Shown here: positions 25,605-34,659 of the stretch, one piece after another
Layout: each line of letters opens with the position of its first letter
How positions within the stretch are numbered: the first letter of the stretch is position 1
NCBI RefSeq assembly: GCF_900141895.1
Contig: NZ_FQYT01000012.1
Coordinates: 1 to 64,000, forward strand
Length of the DNA stretch: 64,000 bases
DNA from: Parasporobacterium paucivorans DSM 15970
Lineage (GTDB): Bacteria; Bacillota; Clostridia; Lachnospirales; Lachnospiraceae
Direction of reading: 5' to 3'
The notes under the pieces: model-generated
The model's database searches: none
Seen by the model: only the letters and a program-made list of their open reading frames with translations
What the model was told of the DNA's origin: nothing
Program-made: the position numbers and the translations under genes

Positions 25605-25638
25605 TGCAGCATTTTCAATTGATACATTTATTTTACTG

Positions 25639-25648
25639 GCGCCGGCGC
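25639..25648. promoter_or_regulatory. GC palindrome between divergent promoters
   Basis: GCGCCGGCGC, a perfect 10-bp palindrome in an otherwise AT-rich stretch, lies midway between the sulfur-operon -10 and the -35 of the glucan synthase promoter. It could be an operator shared by both units. No regulator gene is adjacent. Confidence 0.35.
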
Positions 25649-25663
25649 AGTTACTCCCAAACT

Positions 25664-25692
25664 TTGACATTTACATGTTCGGAGCGTATAAT
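25664..25692 (+). promoter_or_regulatory. Consensus SigA promoter of the glucan synthase gene
   Basis: TTGACA (25664-25669), exactly 17 bases, then TATAAT (25687-25692): a fully consensus housekeeping promoter. The expected start is near 25699, about 110 bases before the coding region. Confidence 0.85.
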
Positions 25693-25747
25693 CAGAACAT
25701 AAGAAGAATACTAAGAAAAGAAATCAAATAGGTCTTGCACAACAGCA

Positions 25748-25779
25748 AAAGTCCCTTTTTATAAAGGTGGCTTTTTTTT
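25748..25779 (+). terminator. Intrinsic terminator inside the glucan synthase leader
   Basis: An 11-bp stem (25748-25758 with 25763-25774, one bulged T) followed by eight T residues. It lies some 50 bases after the predicted transcription start and 30 bases before the likely TTG start, so most transcripts may end here as an approximately 80-base RNA unless antiterminated. Confidence 0.65.
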
Positions 25780-25808
25780 ATTCTGAATCAGAAAAGAGGA
25801 AAACACAA

Positions 25809-28800
25809 TTGATAACACAATACATGATTTATATTTATGTTTTAGGGGCAGTGGTACTCATGTCATTACTCTTATTGGGTGTTTTACTTAAGATACAGAA
25901 AAAACGGAATATTAATATTCGGGATGCATCTCTGACGGTAGAAGAACTGGAGGCACATGCCAGAAATATGTCCCTGGAGCATTCGGTGTCTTCAAAGAAA
26001 AATATTTTGAACTGGCCTGTGACGCGCATGAACGAAAACTTCGGATTTATCCGCCAGGTATATGAAGATCTGAATTCGGATATCATTAAAAAACATGCTT
26101 TGCCGCCCGCTGCGGAGTGGCTGCTCGATAATTTTTATGTGATAGAGGAACAGGTTAACGGGCTGTGCAAAGATCTTTCAAAAAAAATCTATTATGATTT
26201 ACCAGTTCTGAAAAAAGGACCTCACAGAGGAGTCTCCAGAATCTTAGCTCTTTCATCCGAACTGGTCGCCCATACAGACGGTCAGATTGAAGAAGGCACC
26301 TTGCTGAAATATCTGGAAGCATATCAGTCACATAACATACTTTTTGAGCGTGAGATATGTGTCATTCCGGCCATGATGCGGCTGGCACTTATTGAAAACA
26401 TCAGAACAATCTGTGAAGATTTAACGGAAACCAGAAAACAATGGAAGCTCGCAGATGAAACGATTGAAAAATGGCTGGATGACACTGGAGCTGATACAGA
26501 CAAAATGCAGGGACTGCTCAAAATCAATGGCAAGGCAATCAACGAAGCAATTGAGACAGCCAACCCATCCTTTTTGGAACACCTCTTTTACAGAATGCGA
26601 AGGTCCGGACGAAGGTACTCGGATATACTTCGTTACATAGACGAAAGTCTCGACAAATTCGATACCACAACAGAAATCCTTGCCCAAAAAGCACATAATG
26701 CACAGGCAGTCAGCACCGTTTCCTTAGGAAACTGCATAGTAAGCCTCAAACATCTTTCAAGCAGAAACTGGATCGATTTGTTTGATGCGGCCAGTTATCT
26801 GGAAAAAATTCTCCAAAAAGATCCCGGTGAAATCTATAGTCAAATGGACATAAATTCCCGATACTTTTATAAAAAAAGAGTTGAAACGATTGCTAAAACA
26901 TACGGCGTTTCGGAACTTTTTATTGCGAGGGAAGCACTAAGACTCGCTCAGAACGCAATGCCGGATATCCAAACCGCAATTGATGATGATAGTCTGGATA
27001 ATCGCAGACAGCATATCGGCTATTATATTGTCGGAAACGGACTTAAGGTTCTTGAAGATGGACAAAAGAGAAATACCAAATTTTTAGCAAAGCCTAAAAA
27101 ATCGATAGAAGACCACCAGGGAATTATATATATGCTTTCAATTATCCTGTTTACGGTACTTCTTACCCTCTTGATACTCAGCTATACGATGAATCATATT
27201 TCTGGAAATCCCTATTTATACCTGATTTTAACTGTGGCGGCGGCAATCATACCCGCTTCTGAAATTGTAATTTCTATTATAAACTGGGTCGTTTGTAAAG
27301 TGAAAAATCCGGCTGTATTTCCGCGGCTGGAATTAAAAGAGGGCATTCCAGAGAACCTAAGTACGATGGTCGTGATTCCGGCTCTTCTTTCTGACAAAAA
27401 ACGTGTCATAGAAATAATGGAGAATATGGAAAACCATTACCTCGGGAATAGAGAGAAAAATTTGTATTTTGCGCTGATAGGTGCTTTCAAAGACTCGGAT
27501 CATGAGAACAATAAAGAGGACAAGAGCGTTGTAAAAGAAGCCTCTGACAGAATAGACGCTTTGAACAGCAAATACACCGACGGCAAAAAAGATGTGTTTT
27601 ATTTTTATAACAGGCAGCGGAAATTCAATGAAAAAGACAACAACTGGACCGGCTGGGAGCGAAAGAGAGGCGCCTTAATGGAGTTTAATGAATTGCTTCT
27701 CGGTTCTGAAGACACCAGTTTTTCCTTTTATTCTAATGAATTGCTCCCGAATGCAAATATCAAGTATGTCATCACGCTCGATGCAGATACTGTATTGCCT
27801 TTAGGTATGGCCAAAAAAATGATCGGCGCTATGGCTCATCCACTTAACAGGCCAGTAATTGACCAGAAAGATGGGGTTGTTTCGGAAGGATACGGCCTGA
27901 TGCAGCCCAAAGTCTCCTTTGACAGCGACAGTTCAAACAGATCAATTTTTTCAAGGATATACACTGGACAGGAGGGACTTGATCCATACGCCAGCGCCAT
28001 CTCGGACGTTTATCAGGATCTTTTTGGAGAAGGAATTTTTACCGGAAAAGGCATCTATGACCTTAAAGTTTTTCAGACTGTTCTAAAGGGAAAATTGCCG
28101 GAAAACGCAATCCTCAGCCATGATCTGCTGGAGGGATCCTTTGTGAGGGCGGCGCTGGTTTCTGACTTGGAGCTGGTGGATTCCTATCCATCAAAATACA
28201 ATTCCTTTATGGCCAGGCTTCACAGATGGGTCAGGGGGGATTGGCAGCTTATCCCCTGGTTGGGTGGGAAAATCTTTACAAGAGACAAGACATGTATAAA
28301 GAACCCGCTTTCATATGTTTCCAAATGGAAAATAATGGATAATCTGAGAAGGAGCCTGCTTACGCCCTCCGTCATGTTACTTATCATTTTAGGCTTGAGC
28401 ATTCTCCCGGGCTCCGGTATCTTTTGGGTCGGTTTCGGCATTGTTTCCATGGGGCTTCCACTCATCCTGTCTTTTTTAACGCAGATATTCAGGGATGGAC
28501 TTAAGCCCGACTGCATCAAAAGACATCTTCCGGGGTTTTTCGGAATAAAGGCCCCTGTCTTTCAGTTCTTTATAGGGATCATATTTCTGCCTTACCAGGC
28601 ACTTACGGTATTGGAAGCTGTTGCGGTCACGCTGACCCGTGTCTTCATAACAAAGAAAAAGATGCTCGAATGGGTTACGTCTGCCGATGCCGACAGAGTG
28701 CAGACGAATTCCTTGAAAAGCTATATTTCAACGATGGGCTTAAGCGCAACTTCCGGCATTGTCATTGCGATGCTTTCCTACTATTTCAAACCCGAAAGTT

Positions 28801-31800
28801 TGACTGTAAGTTTTGTTTTACTCGCAGCCTGGCTGATTTCGCCCGTGGTTGCATGCATTATCAGCAAAGACGATCATATTAAGATTGAAAAATTGCAGGA
28901 AAGCGATTTGTTGGATCTAAGGAAAACAGCCAGAAAAACATGGCGGTATTTTGAAGAATTTGCAGATGCAAAAAACAATTACCTCGCACCGGATAATTTT
29001 CAGGAAGAGCCTTACAGAGGGATCGCCTACAAGACGTCTCCTACAAATATCGGTCTTGGATTGATGGCCTCTCTGACCGGCAGGGACATGGGTTATACCG
29101 GACTTATCATGACTACAGATCTTATTTCAAAAACGATTACAACCATGGAAAAAATGGAAAAGTGGAATGGACATTTATATAACTGGTATGACACCAGGAC
29201 CCTTGAACCGCTCAATCCAATGTATGTTTCCACCGTTGACAGCGGAAATCTGGTCTGCTACCTGACCACGTTGGTTCAGGGCCTGGAGGAATATTATGAA
29301 AGACCTTTGATCGATGCTTCCTTTGCAAGAGGCATTACAGACACGGCAAGAGCCGGTCTGGAAGATGGCCAGGAACTGCCCATTGATTTTTCTGCTTTTG
29401 AACCCCTGGAAAAGCAGAAAAAAATCGATCTTGTGCTATGGCGCAAAGCACTGGATGGATTCATTGAGAATCCATTGATCTCCTGCAAAATGAAGGCGGA
29501 ATGGAAAACCAAAAGCAAAAATATGGTCAGAATGCTTAAAGAAGAGCTGGAAAGCTTCATGCCCTGGGTCGCAATGTCGTATACCGTACCTGGCCCGCTT
29601 TCAAATGATGTGCTGACATCAAAAACAGACTTGCTTCTTGAGCTTGTTCGGACGAATGTCAGCCTGAAGGCTCTTCCTTCTTTGAGCAAAAACATCTGTG
29701 ACCTTTGTAATCAGCTGACTGAAGATATCCGCGAAGCATCGGGCGGATCTTTTGAAGCAGAATTACCCTGGCTGAATGGACTGAAGGAAGCGGCAGGAAA
29801 ATCATTCCGATTTTCAAGAGACTTCATTGTCCAATATGACCGATTGATAGCGAGAATAAACGACCTTTCGATGAACACCAGATTCGCCGAACTTTACAAT
29901 GAACGAAGACATTTGTTTTACATTGGCTATAACATGGAAGAAAAAAAACCGACCAATTCCTATTATGATCTGCTGGCATCAGAAGCCAGGCAAACCAGCT
30001 ATATAGCAATCGCAAGGGGTGAGATACCTCCGAAGCACTGGTTTATGCTGGGCCGATCCCTGACAGTGGTGGATCGTTTCAAGGGGCTGGTTTCCTGGAG
30101 CGGAACCATGTTTGAGTACCTGATGCCTTTGCTGTTAATGAGGAGCTACCGAAACACTCTTCTGGATGAGACATACTCCTTTGTAGTGAAGAGTCAGATA
30201 AAATATGGAAGGCAGAGGGAAACGCCATGGGGAACATCAGAGTCTGCCTATAATTCTTTAGATATAAATCTTGATTACCAGTATAAAGCCATAGGAGTGC
30301 CCTGGCTTGGATTGAAAAGAGGTTTGGCAGAAGATGCTGTCGTAGCACCCTATGCAACCTTCCTTGCCCTGATGGTAGACCCGGAGGAAGCTTACAAAAA
30401 CATTAAGTACCTGAAGGCGGAGGGCCTGGAAGGTCCATATGGTTTCTATGAAGCAGCGGATTACACCCCGGAGCGCCTCGAACCCCTGACTAAAAGAGTC
30501 GTTATAAAAAGCTTCATGGCACACCATGAGGGGATGAGCCTTATGGCCCTCAACAATTATCTTAACGGGGATACGATGCAGAGTCGATTCTCGAAAGACC
30601 CGCGTATAAAGGCGGCACGACTCCTTCTTCAGGAAAAAGTGCCATTAAATGTTGTCTTCACGAAGGACGGCAAGGAGAAAATACACGTTTCAAAAGCAAC
30701 GGCCTTCAGCGACAAAGGTTCATACCGGCGATTTACGGCCCCTGATTTTAATCTGCCAAAATCTCACGTTCTATCCAACGGCAAATACTTTGTGACACTG
30801 ACGGATAAGGGCACCGGATACAGCAGAAGCCGAGACGTTGATATAACGAGGTGGCGGGAAGATTCCATTATGGACAGCTTTGGCACCTTCTTCTATATTG
30901 AACATATCGAAAAGAACCAGAACTGGTCCGCGACATACGCTCCGTTAAATGTGATGCCAAAAAGCTACGAAGTAGTTTTCACTGCAGATAAGGCTGCATA
31001 TAAAAGAACAGATGGAGACATTGAAACCTTGACGGAGGTCATCGTTTCTTCCGGAGAAAATGCAGAGGTAAGACGGATCAGGCTCAAAAACAATGGAAAA
31101 TCGGCCTGTACTCTCCAGGTAACCAGCTATTTTGAACTTGTTGCAGCTTCCCACAACTCTGATTTGGCGCATCCGGCTTTCAGCAACCTTTTTGTAAGTA
31201 CGGAGTTTGATGCCCAACACAAAGTGCTGCTCGCAAACCGGCGTACAAGAAGCCAGTGCGACAAAAAAGTATGGGTAGCCGTAATGCCAGTGATCGACGG
31301 GGAAATTATTGGCGACATCGAATATGAAACGGACAGATTGCAGTTTATAGGAAGAGGAAACAATCCCAGCCATCCGGAAGTAATCAGTCGGAGCAAACCC
31401 CTGTCAAATACTGTTGGTTCTGTTCTGGATCCGATACTCAGTATGAGAGCACGAGTCCGTGTGGAGGCCGGAAATACTGCCCGTATTTTCTTTGTTACTG
31501 CAATGGCAGACACCAGAGAGGCTGTCATGGAGCTGGTCGGAAAATACAACCATACGGAAGCCTGTGATGCTTCATTCTGGCTTGCATTGACAAGAAGCCA
31601 GGTGGAAGCGAAGTATCTGAACAACAAAGCAGCTGAAACGGAACTATATCAGGATTGTGTATCCGATATCCTTTTTATCAGCCCCCTAAGGAGGAAGCAC
31701 GAACAGCTTCTGAAGGATAACCAGGAAGGACAGAAATCCTTATGGAAATACGGCATTTCAGGCGACAGGCCTATTGTTCTTCTGATGCTCGACAGGACAG

Positions 31801-34619
31801 ATGATGTGGAACTCCTTTATGAATTGCTAAAGGCTCACGAATACTGGCGTCTGAAGGATCTTAAGGTTGACCTGATCATTTTAGGCCGGGAAGAAAACAG
31901 CTACGCTAACCCACTCCATTCATTGATTACGGAAATAGTCTACAACATGCAGACACAGGATTCATTGAATCGCCACCAGGACGTATTCATTTTAAAAGCC
32001 AGCACCATGACAGACCAGGACATAACCCTGCTCTACGCCAGCGCCCGAATGATTTTCATTGGCGGCTGCGGTACAATGGAGGAACAGGTCAGCACTGACG
32101 GGTCACGAACCGACGCGGGCTCCTTTCTGGTTGAAGAAAAAATTGCGGATTGTATGGATTTCCGTGAATACAGCAAGGATGAAAACCAGGCACAGCATCC
32201 TTTAGTGGGATATGAAACAGACGAGCTTCAATTTTTCAATGGCTTTGGCGGATTTGGAGGAAATGGAAGCAGCTATATCATCCGACTTGAAAACAACCAG
32301 ATGACCCCTGCCCCATGGGTGAACGTCATCGCCAATCCTGATTTCGGGTTTATGGTTTCTGAGACAGGCGGCGGTTACACCTGGTGTGAAAACAGCAGGG
32401 AAAACAAACTGTCCCCCTGGTCAAATGATCCGGTCAGTGATGAGCCAGGAGAAGTTTTCTATATCAGCGATGAATCAGGAGCGCTTTGGTCCATGACCCC
32501 GCTTCCAATCAGGGAGGAAGAGCCTTATACCATTGAGCATGGATTCGGACACACAAGATTCCTGCACCAGAGCCACGGGATCAAACAGGAACTTGTACAG
32601 TTTGTTCCTGTTTCCGGCACGGTAAAAATCAGCATGCTCCACTTTCACAACGAAAGCCGAATGGCCAAAAATTTAAATATAACCTATTATATGACTCCTA
32701 TTCTGGGAGTCAGCATGAGCGAGACAGCTTTGCACCTGATAAGTTCCCAGACACCGGAAGGTACGTTGATAATCGAGAATCCATATTCCAGTGAATTTGC
32801 TGGCAGAGTTTGTTTTATGGATGTCTCTGTTGCAGAGCGTAGTGTTACCGGAGACAGAAAGGAGTTTTTTGGCTGTGGAAGGCTTGATGCTCCGGACGCA
32901 TTGAAAGTCAAGCAACTTTCCGGAATGACCGGTGCAGGTTACAATCCCTGTGGAGCGATGCAGATCAATGTCCATCTTGAGGCAAATGAAGCAGCGGACA
33001 TCGTTTTTGTTATGGGAATGGGCAAAAATCAGGAGGAGGCTCTTGAACTTGCTGGCAGATTCAAGACTGACACGCAGGCAAAGGCTGCTTTAGAGGAGGT
33101 TGACCGCTTTTGGAGTGACAAACTACAGGTAATAGAGGTAGATACCCCCGATCCTGCTATGAATATCATGCTGAACGGATGGCTTTTATACCAGGTCATT
33201 TCCTGCAGGATGTGGGCCCGCTCTGGATTTTATCAGGCTGGCGGAGCCTATGGCTTCCGGGATCAGCTTCAGGATACATTATCCCTGGCTGCAACCTGTC
33301 CTTCCCTCGCCAGAGCCCAGATCATAAAACATGCGGGTCATCAGTTCGAAGAGGGCGACGTACTGCACTGGTGGCATGAACCAGCCTCTAAAGGCACCAG
33401 GACCCGAATATCCGATGACTATTTATGGCTGCCTTACGTGACTGCCGAATATATAAAGGTGACCGGAGATTATGACATCTTAAACAGCCAGATACCCTAT
33501 CTGCAGGAGGAACCTTTAAAAGAGAATGAGGAGGACAGATACTGCCAGCCGAAAGCTTCTAAAGAATGCTTTTCTCTTTATGACCATTGTATCCGGTCTG
33601 TGAACAACGCACTCCAGTTTGGTGAACATGGGATTCCGCTAATCCGGGGAGGAGACTGGAATGATGGCATGAACAGCGTTGGAAGCGGCGGGAAGGGAGA
33701 AAGTGTTTGGCTTGGATGGTTTTTGTTAACAACATTGCAAAAAATCATACCTATCTGCCACAAAATGGGAGATGGAGATATAGCAGAAAGCTATTCTCTC
33801 CTCGTCCCCCAAATATCAGATGCCATTGAAAATAATGGCTGGGATGGAAACTGGTATATCCGGGCTTTCTTTGATGATGGAACGCCGTTAGGCACCGCGG
33901 GCAACAGTGAATGCAAAATCGATTCCCTGTCACAAACCTGGTCAGTAATTTCGGGTGCGGGAGATGCAGGGAGAGCCGCTAAGGCTATGCAGTCCCTTGA
34001 AAACTATCTCGTGATGGGCGAAGAAGGAATCATCAAGCTACTGACCCCTCCCTTTAATGACGGCATTCTGGAACCGGGCTATATCAAGGGATATCTTCCC
34101 GGCATAAGAGAAAATGGCGGGCAATATACGCATGCAGCTGCCTGGGTCGTGGCGGCCTTCGCCAAAATGGGCGAGGGCACCAAGGCATGGAACTGCTTCA
34201 GGATGCTCAACCCCATCAACCATTCGCGTACCAACAGAGAATCCTGGATTTATAAGGTCGAGCCATATGTGATGGCTGCCGATGTTTACGGAGAGCCGCC
34301 CCACATTGGAAGAGGGGGCTGGACCTGGTACACCGGTGCGGCCGGCTGGATGTACAAGGCCGGCCTAGAAAGTATTCTTGGATTTAATAAGGAGAGCGAC
34401 AAATTGATTCCAAATCCAAGCATACCAGGGAATTGGACCGGATATTCGATCAGATACAGATATATGGAAACAACATATGAGATAAAAGTAAGCAATCCAA
34501 ATGGCATCAGCAGGGGCGTGCATCATGTTTATGTGGACCTGGAGCTCCAGGCTGACAGCATAATCCCTCTAGTAAACGACGGGCTGACCCATAAAGTCGA
34601 TGTGCTGATGGGCACCTGA
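25809..34619 (+). CDS. Cyclic beta-1,2-glucan synthase (NdvB/Cgs-like, GT84-GH94)
   Basis: A very large membrane enzyme of about 2,936 residues. An N-terminal helix is followed by a long cytosolic region, two membrane helices near residue 430-480, a GT84 glycosyltransferase domain (ITLDADTVLP near 655, then DLLEGSFVR and WVRGDWQL near 805), more membrane helices to about 1040, a glycoamylase-like domain (WSGTMFEYLMPLL near 1430) and a C-terminal GH94 phosphorylase-like domain (YGFRDQLQDT, GGDWNDGMN near 2,615 with the catalytic Asp). It polymerises UDP-glucose, trims and cyclises the chain. TTG at 25809 is chosen because AGAGGA lies eight bases upstream; an upstream GTG at 25767 lies inside the leader terminator. 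Length and domain order match Brucella and Rhizobium enzymes, unusual for a Gram-positive. Confidence 0.9.
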   Translation: MITQYMIYIYVLGAVVLMSLLLLGVLLKIQKKRNINIRDASLTVEELEAHARNMSLEHSVSSKKNILNWPVTRMNENFGFIRQVYEDLNSDIIKKHALPPAAEWLLDNFYVIEEQVNGLCKDLSKKIYYDLPVLKKGPHRGVSRILALSSELVAHTDGQIEEGTLLKYLEAYQSHNILFEREICVIPAMMRLALIENIRTICEDLTETRKQWKLADETIEKWLDDTGADTDKMQGLLKINGKAINEAIETANPSFLEHLFYRMRRSGRRYSDILRYIDESLDKFDTTTEILAQKAHNAQAVSTVSLGNCIVSLKHLSSRNWIDLFDAASYLEKILQKDPGEIYSQMDINSRYFYKKRVETIAKTYGVSELFIAREALRLAQNAMPDIQTAIDDDSLDNRRQHIGYYIVGNGLKVLEDGQKRNTKFLAKPKKSIEDHQGIIYMLSIILFTVLLTLLILSYTMNHISGNPYLYLILTVAAAIIPASEIVISIINWVVCKVKNPAVFPRLELKEGIPENLSTMVVIPALLSDKKRVIEIMENMENHYLGNREKNLYFALIGAFKDSDHENNKEDKSVVKEASDRIDALNSKYTDGKKDVFYFYNRQRKFNEKDNNWTGWERKRGALMEFNELLLGSEDTSFSFYSNELLPNANIKYVITLDADTVLPLGMAKKMIGAMAHPLNRPVIDQKDGVVSEGYGLMQPKVSFDSDSSNRSIFSRIYTGQEGLDPYASAISDVYQDLFGEGIFTGKGIYDLKVFQTVLKGKLPENAILSHDLLEGSFVRAALVSDLELVDSYPSKYNSFMARLHRWVRGDWQLIPWLGGKIFTRDKTCIKNPLSYVSKWKIMDNLRRSLLTPSVMLLIILGLSILPGSGIFWVGFGIVSMGLPLILSFLTQIFRDGLKPDCIKRHLPGFFGIKAPVFQFFIGIIFLPYQALTVLEAVAVTLTRVFITKKKMLEWVTSADADRVQTNSLKSYISTMGLSATSGIVIAMLSYYFKPESLTVSFVLLAAWLISPVVACIISKDDHIKIEKLQESDLLDLRKTARKTWRYFEEFADAKNNYLAPDNFQEEPYRGIAYKTSPTNIGLGLMASLTGRDMGYTGLIMTTDLISKTITTMEKMEKWNGHLYNWYDTRTLEPLNPMYVSTVDSGNLVCYLTTLVQGLEEYYERPLIDASFARGITDTARAGLEDGQELPIDFSAFEPLEKQKKIDLVLWRKALDGFIENPLISCKMKAEWKTKSKNMVRMLKEELESFMPWVAMSYTVPGPLSNDVLTSKTDLLLELVRTNVSLKALPSLSKNICDLCNQLTEDIREASGGSFEAELPWLNGLKEAAGKSFRFSRDFIVQYDRLIARINDLSMNTRFAELYNERRHLFYIGYNMEEKKPTNSYYDLLASEARQTSYIAIARGEIPPKHWFMLGRSLTVVDRFKGLVSWSGTMFEYLMPLLLMRSYRNTLLDETYSFVVKSQIKYGRQRETPWGTSESAYNSLDINLDYQYKAIGVPWLGLKRGLAEDAVVAPYATFLALMVDPEEAYKNIKYLKAEGLEGPYGFYEAADYTPERLEPLTKRVVIKSFMAHHEGMSLMALNNYLNGDTMQSRFSKDPRIKAARLLLQEKVPLNVVFTKDGKEKIHVSKATAFSDKGSYRRFTAPDFNLPKSHVLSNGKYFVTLTDKGTGYSRSRDVDITRWREDSIMDSFGTFFYIEHIEKNQNWSATYAPLNVMPKSYEVVFTADKAAYKRTDGDIETLTEVIVSSGENAEVRRIRLKNNGKSACTLQVTSYFELVAASHNSDLAHPAFSNLFVSTEFDAQHKVLLANRRTRSQCDKKVWVAVMPVIDGEIIGDIEYETDRLQFIGRGNNPSHPEVISRSKPLSNTVGSVLDPILSMRARVRVEAGNTARIFFVTAMADTREAVMELVGKYNHTEACDASFWLALTRSQVEAKYLNNKAAETELYQDCVSDILFISPLRRKHEQLLKDNQEGQKSLWKYGISGDRPIVLLMLDRTDDVELLYELLKAHEYWRLKDLKVDLIILGREENSYANPLHSLITEIVYNMQTQDSLNRHQDVFILKASTMTDQDITLLYASARMIFIGGCGTMEEQVSTDGSRTDAGSFLVEEKIADCMDFREYSKDENQAQHPLVGYETDELQFFNGFGGFGGNGSSYIIRLENNQMTPAPWVNVIANPDFGFMVSETGGGYTWCENSRENKLSPWSNDPVSDEPGEVFYISDESGALWSMTPLPIREEEPYTIEHGFGHTRFLHQSHGIKQELVQFVPVSGTVKISMLHFHNESRMAKNLNITYYMTPILGVSMSETALHLISSQTPEGTLIIENPYSSEFAGRVCFMDVSVAERSVTGDRKEFFGCGRLDAPDALKVKQLSGMTGAGYNPCGAMQINVHLEANEAADIVFVMGMGKNQEEALELAGRFKTDTQAKAALEEVDRFWSDKLQVIEVDTPDPAMNIMLNGWLLYQVISCRMWARSGFYQAGGAYGFRDQLQDTLSLAATCPSLARAQIIKHAGHQFEEGDVLHWWHEPASKGTRTRISDDYLWLPYVTAEYIKVTGDYDILNSQIPYLQEEPLKENEEDRYCQPKASKECFSLYDHCIRSVNNALQFGEHGIPLIRGGDWNDGMNSVGSGGKGESVWLGWFLLTTLQKIIPICHKMGDGDIAESYSLLVPQISDAIENNGWDGNWYIRAFFDDGTPLGTAGNSECKIDSLSQTWSVISGAGDAGRAAKAMQSLENYLVMGEEGIIKLLTPPFNDGILEPGYIKGYLPGIRENGGQYTHAAAWVVAAFAKMGEGTKAWNCFRMLNPINHSRTNRESWIYKVEPYVMAADVYGEPPHIGRGGWTWYTGAAGWMYKAGLESILGFNKESDKLIPNPSIPGNWTGYSIRYRYMETTYEIKVSNPNGISRGVHHVYVDLELQADSIIPLVNDGLTHKVDVLMGT

Positions 34620-34659
34620 GTGGAATCCAACCCATTTTTTCAGGCGCATTCCTTATATC

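Noticed and set aside
25767-25808. GTG start 14 codons upstream for the glucan synthase
   Set aside because: It lies within the leader terminator stem and has no proper ribosome site; TTG at 25809 has AGAGGA at ideal distance.
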